The position numbers and the translations under genes are program-made. Shown piece after piece: positions 53,031 to 64,000 of a stretch of DNA of 64,000 bases (position 1 is the first letter of the stretch; each line of letters starts with the position of its first letter). The notes under the pieces are model-generated. The model saw only the letters and a list, made by a program, of their open reading frames with translations, was not told where the DNA came from and ran no database searches. The stretch covers positions 31,878,036 to 31,942,035 of the forward strand of contig OX387194.1 in NCBI GenBank assembly GCA_947561395.2, read 5' to 3'. The stretch comes from Buxus sempervirens (lineage: Eukaryota > Streptophyta > Magnoliopsida > Buxales > Buxaceae).

Positions 53031-54229
53031 TCGTTATAGTGAAATGTCATTAAAAATTAATTACTTTGATAAAGGTACACTAAAAGTTAAAACTCAAAAC
53101 TTTGCGGACTAAATTTTAATAATTTTCAAAAAGTGTCACTAAAAATTAATTTTCCCTTAAATATGGAGGTATTGAGAGAATTATTAATTATTTAAAGTGT
53201 TTAATATTTAGGTAATGAAGAGGAGGATTAATTTGGAGCTCTGGATAAAGATCCAATGGCTGGATTTAATTTTATAGAGGTAAGAGATATTTAAGTTATT
53301 TCCTTAAATTTAATTGGTTGTTTTTATAAGAAGTATTTAGATGTTATATCGATTATGTATTATGTTTTGAATGAAAACAACTCTTAGTTTTCTTTAATGA
53401 TCATGCCTAAATTTTATTCTTTATAATATGAGATTGATTCGGAATGTTTAGGAAAGCTTTTGATGATTAGAAAGGATTTGGGACAAGTTGTAAGTTTGGT
53501 TTTGAAGTTTAAGAATGTATTAAAACACCATGAATTGATTGAGTTTTGAGAACCTAGAAAATTTCTATTTTTTGTCTTCACTCCCATCTCAAGCGCTTGT
53601 CGAGTGTGGTGCTATTTTCTTCCTTGCGCTTGTGTTACGCCTAAGGTGCCATATCAAGCACCTGACTCTTGTTTTCAAAACCCGAGACCTGTTTTGAGCT
53701 CTAAACTCGCACGCTAGGTCCCTCACGAGTGCCACTTGTTTCATTTAAGCCTTTTTACCTTTGTGCTAACCCACCACTCGAGTGTAAGTCTCTCGCCATC
53801 GAGCACCCGAGCTCTAATTCAAGTGTGAGCTATCATTATCTTTGTTTTGCCTTGGCACCCAACCACTGCTCTACCCCAAGCTCAAGCACCAGAACCCAGT
53901 TTTTCATATTTGGAGTATTTTCAACCTAAAACCTATTTCAAAACTTTTTAATGTGTTTTATAGCTTGTACCAATTGTATTTAGACTGTTTTTAGCTTCTC
54001 AAAGCATTGGTTTATTTGGTAAAAGATTTTGATTTTGGAATAATAATAATTTTGAGTTTTTACTTGGTTTCGACATATGGTTTTCCTCTTATAAACTACT
54101 TGGATTTCAAGAGGTTTCTATATCGTTTGTATCATTGCTTTGGATATGTTGGCATTGAAAATATTTCTAGAAATTTTTATTTAAAATTGAAGATGGTTTT
54201 GGTATATTTGGCATTGGTTTAGGCCTATG

Positions 54230-56684
54230 TGTAATGCCTCGAATCCGTGTTGTTCATTAAAGATATAACACGTCTCACGGATTGTTGTGTATGGGCCCAA
54301 AATTTCTCATACCAACTCAATCCTAACATGGGTCACATACATCAGAGTGCGGAATTTAAAATTTTCCATTAAAGCGTAGGAATTATACTAAACTATGAGA
54401 ATTTATATCTCTAATCAATTCTGATACCAATTCAATCCCAAACAAAATACAAGTATCAATAGTTCAATTCCACAAGATAACCTACAATGTCTAAGGAAGG
54501 TAATAAACCTCCTCCCTATACAAATCCTCTAGCTTTACCCCAGTAGTCGTGTCCTCTCTTAGAGTATTTGAAAGCAAAACAAAACAAAACGTAATGAGAT
54601 ATGAATATCCTAGCAAGTAACATATGCATGCTAAAACATTTTACCACATTTCTAAAATCATGTCACGATACAAAATTACAATAAATAAGTCAAATACTAA
54701 TACAAAGGAATTCTGATAAACCAATACTATCTTGTTAATACCAATAATCAAGTAACAACACAAGTACTATAAAAAAAGTAACATCATGGCCAATGTCATG
54801 TAGTTCACTTTAATTAATTAATCAATATGCCGGAGTGACATCCACACCTCCATGTACGTAGTCCGGCCTACTTAGGGTTTCGGTACTCTGAAATGACCGC
54901 CTACTCAGGGTTTCGTCATTCAATGCCGACTTACTCCGGGTTTCGGCATTGACAACCCGGCCTACTCTAGGTTTCGGGTTGCTCTACACTGGTCGTGGCA
55001 AGACTCATGGTTATATAATTACATCTATAAAGTCAACACATTACATTACTAAGCTTAAGTTATGAATCCAAGGCAAGCTAGACTAAGTATGTAAAAATCA
55101 AAGCTATCAAGTAAGCCAACACGAAAACCAATGTACTCAAGTATATAAACATGGGTCAATCATGACCAAATCCACCCATCATGGAGGATCTCAAATACAC
55201 GCCTTCAAGGCAAATTCAATAACAAAGTAATATTTATATCAACTCATTCGTGAAATAGAGCAATTAACTCAAATCTGTCCAAAAGCATCAAGTTAGGCTA
55301 AATTTGCCCAAATCAATGGAAAGTCACAATTATGCAATTCCAGAAGTTAAAACATGTTTATAAGTAACCTATACAAGTGTAGAAATCATCCCATTCAGTT
55401 AAAAATCAAAATAAGAACACACTTTACTTAGAATTCCAAATCAAAACCACATTTAGTAGAACGTACCAAAATTTCACGATTTATTTGATACATTTAATCG
55501 GCCACTGGAAATCACCTCTAGAGACCTAAACACTAATTATACATGTCTTGAATTTGCCCAGAAATTAGGCTAGGTTGTTAAACCATCTTAATTTTCCAAA
55601 ACATCAAGTTCAGAGTTGGGCGCTCAACAGATCGCCCAAGCGATCTGGTTGAGCGACCCAATTAATACTCATTCTGTTTAGATCTAAACTTCCAACCTAC
55701 GTGTGCTTGAGAGGTCGCTTAAGCGATCTTTTCTAATCTTCAGAAATTAGACAAATAAAAGGGGCGCCTGACCTTGGCGCTTGAGTGCAGGGTCTAGCAG
55801 TCCTTGGAGAATTTAAGATAGCAGCTAATTTGTTTCTGTAATCTCAACTTGATCATCTCTGAACCAAAAATAATTGCTAAAAACACTTCGATTATAATCT
55901 AGATCATGTCCAAAACCTAATTCCATGCTTTTCTATTTAATTTAAAGAGATTAAACATACAATTTCCATAATTCACATCTACGGTAGCTTGAACCAATGC
56001 TATTTTGGTTAATCACAATCCAATTGAAAATAGGTGAATCTATGCTAGAAAATTGAAATAAGAGAGTACTACTTACCTTAGATTAGCTTAATCCAACTCC
56101 AAATTTATAGATCTGAATTGTTTCGAGAATTCTCCTTCTAATTCTTTGAATTCTCTTATGATCTGGAGGTTTCTCAATTTCTCCAATGCTCTAAGCAAAT
56201 CCAGCTCACTCTCTCTATTACAATCAATCACAAGGAACTCATCTCATCTTTTCGGTTCTCTTTTGACTTGATCAGGTTCTCCTCGGATCTGATCTCCTTC
56301 CTCCTTCTCCTTTTGTTCTCCAGAAGATTCCAACTCTAACCAACCAAGAAAAAATCCTTCAACTAACTTCCTTCTCCTTTTTATACCCCTTAGCTTTGCC
56401 ACCCAACTCATTTAAACACCAATGATTTGCTGATGGCCACTCTACAATACCAACCTACACTAACACTATAGTTAATCCATTTAATTAAATTAGGCTATTA
56501 TATTTATTCATGATATAATTAACATAACAACCACTTACCACAATTTAAAACTCCTTTCTTCCATAATATCAGAAAATTCCCAAAATAACCTTGCTCTTCA
56601 TTTTCCTGAAATATCCACCAATAATAATAATTATTATTACTAAATCAAATTCTAAATTATTAATAAAAAATTTGGGGTTTTAAA
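54230..56684 (-). repeat. Solo LTR with CTATG target duplication
   Basis: A 2,455-bp block starts TGTAATGCCTCGAATCCG and ends GGGGTTTTAAA, flanked by CTATG at 54,225-54,229 and 56,685-56,689. A minus-strand TATA box (GGGTATAAAAAGG, 56,379-56,388) and CT-rich leader show minus orientation. The right part matches the truncated copy at 40,605-41,216. It contains the striking hairpin array at 54,860-54,978. The inner terminus lacks the usual TG. Confidence 0.7.
54860..54978. repeat. Four hairpins with conserved loop and changing complementary arms
   Basis: Each unit has the spacer CCTACT(C/T)(A/C)GGGTTT or a close form, flanked by different complementary arms: AGTCCG/CGGTACT (imperfect), AATGAC/GTCATT, CAATGCCGA/TCGGCATTG and CAACCCG/CGGGTTG. 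Spacing is about 31-33 bp. Confidence 0.85.
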
Positions 56685-58880
56685 CTATGGTTAAAAGCAT
56701 TGGTTTGGAAATTTGAAGTTGGTTTTTGGTGTTGGTATGCTTAGCTTGGATGGATCCAAACTACAGCTAGATATTGAAAGTTAAGTTGGTCTTTATCTAG
56801 ATATTCTATAGTGGCCAATATGTGTTGCCACCTTGGGGTGAGGTCTTCCAATAAGGAATGACTACAGCAATCTATTGCAACCACGGGGGTGAGGTATATT
56901 GGTTATTTTTGGAATCAGTTTATTGGTTTCATGGTTGGATTGTACTTGCCAGCCTAATACTTTGTCAGGTTTAGATGCTCTGCTATTTTGCCATGAGGTG
57001 GCAATTTTTGCTATGAATTAATCTTATAAAGAGGCTTATATTTTCTTGAGTCCTATTTCACACTTTGGTATTGTTTCGAATTGGATATTGCTGGTTTTAA
57101 TTGTTGTATTTTACTTTGGTTTATTAGTTTGGTTATTTTATCTCTTAGGTACTTCAAAAGGAAAAATGTATGATTTTTGCATGCAAGTTGTTACTGTGAT
57201 TTTTATGTCATATTGTGTTCTCAAATGTTTTATTTTCAGATATTCCAAGTGAGAATCACCAAGACGGGTTAGAACCATATGGGAATTGTAAGGAACTTGA
57301 AGAGGATCAGCTAGGAGATAACATTTGCTTAATGCAAGATATTAAGTTGAAATTTAGCTTATTTTGATGTTCTAGAAGGTTAATTGGCAGTTTATTTAGA
57401 TGACTTTTATTATTATTGAGTAGATGAGAGTATGGGACTTAGATGTTACTCATTTTGATTTCAGTTTTACATTAGAGGTTGATTATTTTATTTGAGGATA
57501 TTTGGTTTAAAAATTGCTTCTGCACATTATGAATAAAGAAAAGCTTTAAATTTGAGCACTCTGATATTGTCTTAAAGTGATTTATTGCTACTTTGGGCTC
57601 ACAAAGGTTTCATACCTTGGGTTTGAGTCTACTAATAAGGGGTAAACCTGGATTCGGGGCATGATGGACCAAGAAGCTGGTTTTTTAAATTAGAAAATAC
57701 TTTGATCTCTTTCATGTCAAGAACATTCAAATCCACCACAATCTCCACATCTTTATCTATAGTTCATAATATACAAGACCTACAAATCTTGTTCATGCAC
57801 GCATTCCCTCTAGGCTCCAATGGGACCACCCTGTAAGCACCCAAATTTTGATCAAACCAAAAAATGCGCTAAAAATAGCAAAACCCTGAAACAGGTTTGA
57901 AGCCTAAGGAGCAAGAAATGTCTTTTTTGTTTGAGCTTGACTTGATCACCATAACCTATGCCAATGGGTAGGAAATCCTGATACGGTTCTAACGCAATTG
58001 AGTTTGGGTAAATCGGAGTCCGGATAAAGAAGTTATGGTCAAAACAATCTCAAGGGCAAAACTGTAATTAAATGCAGAAAACTGGCCATGTGGCAAATGT
58101 GTAAACCACGCTTACCAAGTGGCAAATTAAAGTGAGAAAAGATAGAATAAGGAAATGACAAAACACAAGAAAATATCTTGATTTCTCTCATTACTGAGAA
58201 ATCATGAATGGGATTTTTCTTATTAATGAGAGACCATGAATGAGATTGTAAGCACCTCATTTTTGTGCCCCCGGAAGTGCCGGAAATGCAAACTCCAGAC
58301 AGAAAAGTCAAACCCCGAGGGGACAAAAAGTTGAATTTTTGATTAAGTGATAATTGACCACCTTGCTTCATCTCATTGGATAGAGAATCCTGACACGGTT
58401 CCAACGCAATTGAGTTTGCTGGAATTGGAGTCTGGATGAAGGATCTATGAGCCGGTCAAACTTGAGGGAGAGCCGAAAGTTGACTTTCTGCTAAACCCGA
58501 ACCAGGTGCTTAACCCTATGCCAATGGATAGAGGGCTCCGATACGGTTCTAACGCAATTGAGTTTGCCCGAATCGGAGTCCGGATGAAGAAGATATGAGC
58601 AGTTGAAGTTCCCGAGCAGCAAAACCAGAAACTGCACACGTGGCAAAAGAACTGCACACGTGGCAGCAAACACAGCAAAATATCTCAAGGGGTAATCTTT
58701 AAATATCAAAAACTTGCCAAATATCTCAGGGACTAAACCAAAATTCGCAGGGGGCAATCTGCAGATATCCAAAAGTGTCAAATCGGTCGAATCAGTCAAA
58801 TCGGTCAAGTCGAGGGGCAAATCCGTAATTTTTTCGATTTGTATCTGATCAAATATATCGGATACACATGCTTTTATTCA

Positions 58881-59086
58881 TATCCGACATATAATGCCGG
58901 ATACAAGAGATTTTCCCGTGATATTCGCGCAGATTCGCTGACAGATACGCGCAGAAAATTAAATTTTGGAAATGATTGTGTTTGTATCCGATATAATATG
59001 CCGGATACAAAGGAAGTGCAGTGTATCCGACATAATATGCCAGATACAAAGGAAGTGTAGTGTATCCGACATTAAATGCCGGATAC
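58881..59086. repeat. 39-bp-period palindrome array upstream of the LTR TATA box
   Basis: Palindromes with arms GTATCCG/CGGATAC and TA-rich loops at 58,881-58,903, 58,984-59,008, 59,023-59,047 (one arm change, CAGATAC) and 59,062-59,086. The last three are spaced exactly 39 bp. The array ends 11 bp before TATAAAAA. Confidence 0.9.
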
Positions 59087-59097
59087 AAAAACATTTC

Positions 59098-59105
59098 TAT
59101 AAAAA
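59098..59105 (+). promoter_or_regulatory. LTR TATA box
   Basis: TATAAAAA follows the palindrome array. A CT-rich leader follows, as in the 42,127 copy. Confidence 0.65.
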
Positions 59106-59193
59106 GGCAACTGCGGCCCTATTTCGGGGGTTGGCTCTTCTTGGCTTGCTTCCACCTCTTTCCCCTCATTGTTCCAGGCACGAAAGCCCTTCC

Positions 59194-59194
<1 letters not shown>

Positions 59195-59224
<30 letters not shown>
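59195..59224. repeat. Poly-C tract (30 C)
   Basis: Thirty consecutive C residues in the transcribed part of the solo LTR. Creates spurious proline-rich and glycine-rich open frames. Length is likely unstable and prone to sequencing error. Confidence 0.9.
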
Positions 59225-60500
59225 ACCTTGCTCCCCAAACCCTAAACACTTCTCTTTTGCCTATTTTACCCCCACTTTCCTCTCTTCTACTTCTCCACTT
59301 TCCCCAAGCAAGGAGGAGGTTTGTTGCTGTTGGTGGCCAAAGGAAGAGCTCCAGCCACCTCATTTGCCTCAAGGAGGCTCAAATACACCTCTTTTGGGCT
59401 TGTGAACCCTAAGGTAATATTTCCTATAACATTTTGTTCAACATAAATCAAAATGGGCATGTTTCAAGCATGTTGACTGTTCTCTCTTCTTAGCATGTTG
59501 TTTCCTTCTATTTCTAGCATGAGTAGTGTTCTTTTCCCACCATTTCCTTCTCCATGTTGAATGTGGAAACTCCCATGGTAAGGGGAGTATGTGTATGCCT
59601 TCAAGGGAGGGGGAAGTCCCATTCACGTATTGCTCTAAGGATCCTTAGGGTGTTATTGTGCACCCTTTGACTCATCGAATGGGGGAGGCTCGTTTCCCCT
59701 TTGTTTGCTCTTATGTAACCCCCATGTAATCCCCTTTCTCTTCCTTTCTTTAGGTATTTCTAAGGCTACGGGAATAGGTCGCGTGGGTGCTGCTATGTGG
59801 AGGATTTTTTTGGATGATACATGCTAGTTTCCTTTAGCTGTATTTTGTATGATTATGCATGCTAGGTCACCTCCATGCATGCACGCATGCTATCTCATTG
59901 CTTGGTGAACTTGTTAGGGTTCTTTGGAACTATGTACATGCTACTTCTGTTATTATTTTCGGGTGACATATCATGATTTTCGCCCCACCCTTGCTACTGT
60001 TTTCGACCATACAAGATCACCCCACTTCGGTTTATGCATGGGCTATAGGTGTATGTTTGCACATTTGATTATTAGGAATGCCTTTAGGTGTTCCAAGTGT
60101 CCTATTATTTACATGGATTTTGCATGTCCACAGATCAGTTTTAGTCCTTAGACGCAATAAGCACATACAATGCACATCATGATGTGGAATATGCCCATGT
60201 GAAGCATGCTTTATGTGACTTCTTTTTTTTGCTTTCTTTGGTTGTTTGTCTCGATTGCTGTTCACCTTGGCCATAAGCAACCAGAACAGAGGTACATGAC
60301 CTCTGTTCCTGTGATGGATTTACCCAAAATAAAGAAAGATGAAGCCCCATTCATCTCCTATAGCTTGGTCTTGAAACCCCTTTGAGAGAAGCCAAGTTGA
60401 TTCCATTTGCACCACTGTGGGCCCACACAACCCCTAGAACATCCCAAGAAGTCCAGAAACCCAAGCCCCTTGGAAAAATCCGAAAAAACCATCTCTGTTT

Positions 60501-60605
60501 GCTGATCCGGCAACTCAGGTCGGATCAGCCTGTGTTTGTTTGTAGCCGACATCTAATGTCGGCTACACTGGTTCCTGTGTGTAGCCGGCATCTTAGGCCG
60601 GCTAC
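60501..60605. repeat. Three hairpins with related structure and different arms
   Basis: GCTGATCCG/CGGATCAGC (60,501-60,529), GTAGCCGACAT/ATGTCGGCTAC (60,542-60,566) and GTAGCCGGC/GCCGGCTAC (60,581-60,605). Arms are perfectly complementary although the units differ. Confidence 0.85.
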
Positions 60606-62763
60606 ATTGCCGAAATCTCATTTTCCCATTTTGCTTGGTTTTGTGCAATTTTCTTGCTCTTCCAATCGAACCGGATGAACCAGTAGGGTTTTCGGGTCGA
60701 CCGGAGACCTAAGATGGGCCATGGACCAACCCGGTCCAATTTGATACACAGTGGGCCTTCCAACGGGGCCCACCAAGCCCAACAAACTCATATCGTCTTA
60801 AATAAGCAAATAAAATCAATCCAGTGGGCCAGACCATGTAAGGCCCACCGAAGCCCAAATTGAAGCATGCTTGCTAGTCTAGGTCTGGTTTGGCCGTGAC
60901 TCGGGCTTGGGCCTATCGGGCCCATCTCCCTTCAAGGGAAGCCCACAAAACCAAAGGATAGGATCCAAAGCCCTAATCCACTATTGCCTTGGGCTTTCAA
61001 GCCCAAATCTAGGTAATGGGCCCCAAGCCCATTCCTAGCCCACTTTGGTACAAATAAATCAAGATAAATTAAAATCACCTGGTACCATTGCGTGGCCCAC
61101 CCAATGGGCCCGCAAGTCAATCCAGACTCACTTTTGCATGGAATTAAATTTAATCTCCAACTTGGAATTTAAATAAAATCAATTCACTTAAACCAAAGCC
61201 CAAAGGGGCCTCTCAGGTTAGTCCGAGGCCCACCAAGGGAGATGTGGGCTGGTTTTAGCCCACCAAGGAACCCGTGGGCCTTCCAACGGGGCCCACCCAA
61301 TCAGACTCACTTCGTTCAATAATAATAAGAAGATAAAATCAAGTAAAAGGACCCATACCACTTTGGCGGTCCTGCCAGACTTAACCGAATTGAATGCTGG
61401 AATAGAAATCGGGCGAGTGAGAGACCAAAGTTGATTCAAACCAGGGAAACCATGGGTCCCGTCATCCGACGGGGTGGACTGGGGTGTCTACGGACTTCCT
61501 CAGACCACAACCGAGAACTTACTTAGAATCTCAAGCCGCAGACCAAGCCTTAATAGAAAAACTTAGGCACCCAGGTGTCTGCCTGCACCCCATTAGGCAG
61601 TGGCGACTCCAAACAAACCCGAGGCACGCATCATTTTGCATGCGCCTCATCGTGCGACCGAAATCAGGTGCGCACAGAGATTTCCCTCAATAATGAGAGA
61701 TCATGGATAAGATTTTTTCTTATTAATGAGAGAACATGGAGGAGATTTCTCTCATTAATGAGAGATATTTCATTAATGAGAGATCATGATTGAGATTTCT
61801 CTCATTAATGAGAGCTCCCCTAACTTCACTGATAAATAGGACCCTCCTCTCCACCTCCCAAGACACACATAGGCCCCCTCTCCAAGGCCTCTCTTGTAAG
61901 GCCCCAGAACTGGGTCTGCCATATCACGACACCAACCCGTTCCTGAGACTTACTTATGAGCCCAAAAGAACCCAATAAACACAATTAACCTGGGCAATTA
62001 CAAAGTAATCATCAGAGTGTATAAGCTAAAGAGGCATGGAATAAAAATTTTCCATCCAACAAAAGATCACCTGTATTATAATCTCCAAAACATGATATCT
62101 GTGTATACAAAATACAACTGAGGCAACTAAATGCTTACAAGTTCTTTTCCAAATGTACAGACATATACAAATTATATTTCCCAAAAGTATAAGTCCAAAA
62201 AGAATATGAATATTTACATCCCATTTACAAAACTAAATACAAAAACATAAGGAGAACCCTACTATGGGTGGTAGTAGTAATCCTCGGGCCTATAATTTGG
62301 ATCTCCCTCAATATTTGCCCCAGTACGTGGCTCACCAAGAGGATTTGAAAACAAATCCGATAAAACAAAACACGCGTGAAACTTAAAGTCCCAGTAAGTA
62401 GCAAACATGCATGTATAGAAATAGTTTATACAGTTTTTAACATCATGATAATATTCACAATTATAAAATGTAAATCTCAAGTCAAAGCATCTCAATTGGA
62501 TGATACATGAAATTAGTTCAATAAGAGCAATCAAAGATTGCAAGCATGTCTTGGTAGGACTCATGGGATGGCGTGTCTCTAAATTAGATTAATGACCACT
62601 GTCCATTTGCCACTTACACGACTTACAAAGAGAAGCCAAGCTAGGGACATCTCAGCAAGCAAAGCACCCACGTATGGGCTGGCAAGTGACAACCAAACCA
62701 ACAAATCAAGGCCAAGTGGAATACCTCATCTACTACCGAACCAAACCAGATGAATCACAAGAA

Positions 62764-62853
62764 CATTCCACCGATACCCTATAGTGGGTGGTTGCCGTAG
62801 CACCTCTATACCCCAAGAGGGCTTCACTGATACCCCGCAGTGGAAAGCTATAT
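62764..62853. repeat. Hairpins with an ATACCC loop
   Basis: CCAC/GTGG around CGATACCCTATA, CCTC/GAGG around TATACCCCAA, and a GCTTCAC/GTGGAAAGC pair around TGATACCCCGCA. The loop core (AT)ACCC(C/T) is conserved while the arms differ. Arms are short, so support per unit is modest. Confidence 0.6.
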
Positions 62854-63003
62854 AGACAAGGAAATTAACGCTAACAAGCTAACATCAACACATTGATTAG
62901 ACTCACAGTGGATCCACACTAAGAATAATGTCCAATTAGACGACTCACAATTCAAACCAAACCATTCAAATCCGTGAGTAAAACCAGTGCTTAAACCAAG
63001 GCT

Positions 63004-63190
63004 AAGTGGAATTCTCCATTCACCGCCAAATCACATCACAAACTAATTGGAATTCCCCATCCACTATCAAATCAACCGAGGCCAAGTGGAATTCCCCATC
63101 CACCACCAAATCACATCACAAACTAAGTGGAATTCCCCATCCACTATCAAATCAACAGAGGCCAAGTGGAATTCCCCATTCACCACCAAT
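63004..63190. repeat. Tandem array with 39-41-bp period and palindromic core
   Basis: Five units begin AAGTGGAATTCCCCATCCAC or close variants at about 63,004, 63,045, 63,084, 63,125 and 63,164. The core is an inverted repeat, AGTGGA/TCCACT around ATTCCCCA. Alternating inter-unit sequence gives an 80-bp higher-order unit. Confidence 0.85.
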
Positions 63191-64000
63191 AAAACCATAG
63201 GCCAAAAGCCTTGTCAAATCATATAAGAGTTTTTCAAGCTCGCTTTCATAAATCCAAATTAATCAAAACGAGTACCATAAAATCCTCAAAATACATATAT
63301 TGGTGAGTGGGATAGCTTTAGGATTCCCATTAAAGACACCATACCAAAAATCAATGGATTCCGAGACAAAAAGTTTTGGACCTTGAAAATATTTTAAGTC
63401 TGGTTAAAAACGTTGACTTTTTGAGTATATGATTTTTCTAGACAAACCTACAAGGAGTTTCGGGCTCAAATTTGAATTGTAGTTTAATGGAGGGTAGAAA
63501 AATTTTCTGGAATTTTAAGGGCTTCTGAATCACTCATTTGGGTATCAAACTCAAAATGTGGTTTTTGGTGAAAATCGGGCAAAACTGGAAATTTAGGCAT
63601 GAACTGGAAAGTTGACTTTTTATTGGTTGGGAATTGGGTCTTGGGAGTATTTTTAGTGGTTCCAAATGGGAGGTAAAACCTTATTTACATGTAAAGACTT
63701 AAGTAAATCGAGACATAAATACACAGGACATTTACTTAAGTGTCTTTCATGTATTAAGGGTGCTGTGTAAGAGGCTTAGGTTGTTTGGGAAAGGGTTGGG
63801 GAAGAAAAGGATGAAGAACTGTCAAAAACAGGATCCATGATTAGCTTCTGGATTAATCGCCCAGGGGCGATTAGCCTTGACATTCGAGCGTTCACCCTAG
63901 TCCCTTATGGACTTTGAGGCGTTTTGTTTAGGGGGCTTAGGATGTTCGGGCGTTCAACCTATTACTCATAGATGTTCGTGTGTCCATCTTCATGATTAGT

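Larger units (their letters stand above)
53031..57664 (+). repeat. Old LTR-like DNA split by a solo LTR
   Basis: AT-rich DNA on both sides of the 54,230-56,684 insertion rejoins across the CTATG duplication. The right end, GGATTCGGGGCATGA near 57,650-57,664, resembles the reverse complement of the TGTAACACCCCGAATC start of the family at 41,217. It contains hairpins at 56,811-56,831 and 56,988-57,004. Left boundary uncertain. No coding frame retained. Confidence 0.45.
58247..61676 (+). repeat. Solo LTR, 3.43 kb, with exact 5-bp target duplication
   Basis: TGTAAGCACCTCATTTTTG at the start and AGGTGCGCACA at the end, flanked by GAGAT at 58,242-58,246 and 61,677-61,681. It has an internal duplication (ACGGTTC(C/T)AACGCAATTGAG at about 58,397 and 58,543), a palindrome array at 58,881-59,086, TATAAAAA at 59,098, a C30 run, and hairpins at 60,501-60,605. 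No internal retrotransposon domain, so it arose by LTR-LTR recombination. Confidence 0.9.
57832..61894 (+). repeat. Outer LTR of the TGTAAGCACC family, split by a younger copy
   Basis: Begins TGTAAGCACCCAAATTTTG at 57,832, is interrupted at 58,247-61,681, and continues to 61,894, where another LTR starts. It shares ACGGTTCTAACGCAATTGAG and AATCGGAGTCCGGAT with the nested copy. A palindromic CTCTCATTAATGAGAG array (61,749-61,764, 61,799-61,814 and degenerate copies on both sides of the insertion) precedes a GATAAATAGG TATA-like box at 61,831. Confidence 0.75.
61895..64000. repeat. LTR-like element of the TGTAAGGCCCC family, runs off the window
   Basis: Starts TGTAAGGCCCCAGAACTGGG and matches the 48,379-49,990 sequence over its right part (AACTGGAAAGTTGACTTTTTA, TTTACATGTAAAG...TTAAGTAAA). 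No coding. It contains hairpins at 62,764-62,853 and a tandem array at 63,004-63,190. The right end is outside the window. Confidence 0.65.

Noticed and set aside
58881..59086. CRISPR-like array (regular 39-bp repeats with palindromes)
   Set aside because: This is plant nuclear DNA in an LTR, and the spacers are not distinct from the repeats. The same holds for 63,004-63,190.
58966..59412. Proline-rich open frames around 59,170-59,410 and the glycine-rich frame opposite
   Set aside because: They come from the poly-C tract and the CT-rich LTR leader and have no family similarity.

Overview
This window is nuclear DNA of a flowering plant. The evidence is spliced genes with GT-AG introns, a plant-specific RNA polymerase V subunit gene, and a dense mixture of L1-type LINEs, an RTE element, a Ty1/copia element, Ty3/gypsy-like LTRs and hAT elements. 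The long, transposon-filled introns suggest a lineage with a swollen genome. I cannot name the species.

Left half, 1-39,100: the minus strand carries the 5' half of NRPE1, the largest subunit of RNA polymerase V, which makes the scaffold transcripts for RNA-directed DNA methylation. Eleven coding exons lie between 38,161 and 11,536 and encode about 985 residues with an unbroken frame, including the DFDGD metal-binding motif. A 5' UTR exon lies near 38,872-39,090. The introns are full of transposons. Intron 9 alone is 10.6 kb and holds a decayed copia element (itself invaded by LINE fragments), an RTE fragment and hAT-type MITEs. Downstream of exon 11 lies an 8.2 kb L1-type LINE, invaded by three younger LINE fragments. 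The 3' half of NRPE1 was not found and is either beyond the left edge or lost.

Right half, 39,100-64,000: this is a transposon nest upstream of NRPE1. It contains at least four LTR families, three solo LTRs with 5-bp target duplications, and the 5' end of an Ogre/Tat-like element with a primer-binding site.

The most interesting object is a 4,104-bp non-autonomous hAT-type element (43,962-48,065) with an exact 8-bp duplication. It has captured pieces of three unrelated host genes with their introns: the first exon of a PITH-domain gene, five exons of pyruvate phosphate dikinase (PPDK), and the last exon of a BolA2-like gene. The exons join in matching splice phases into one open frame of 319 codons. 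The element sits inside a solo LTR that sits inside another LTR.

A second pattern runs through several unrelated LTRs: arrays of short inverted repeats. In one type the palindromes stop 1-18 bp before a TATA box, with different arm sequences in each LTR. In another type the central spacer is conserved between units while the two arms change together.
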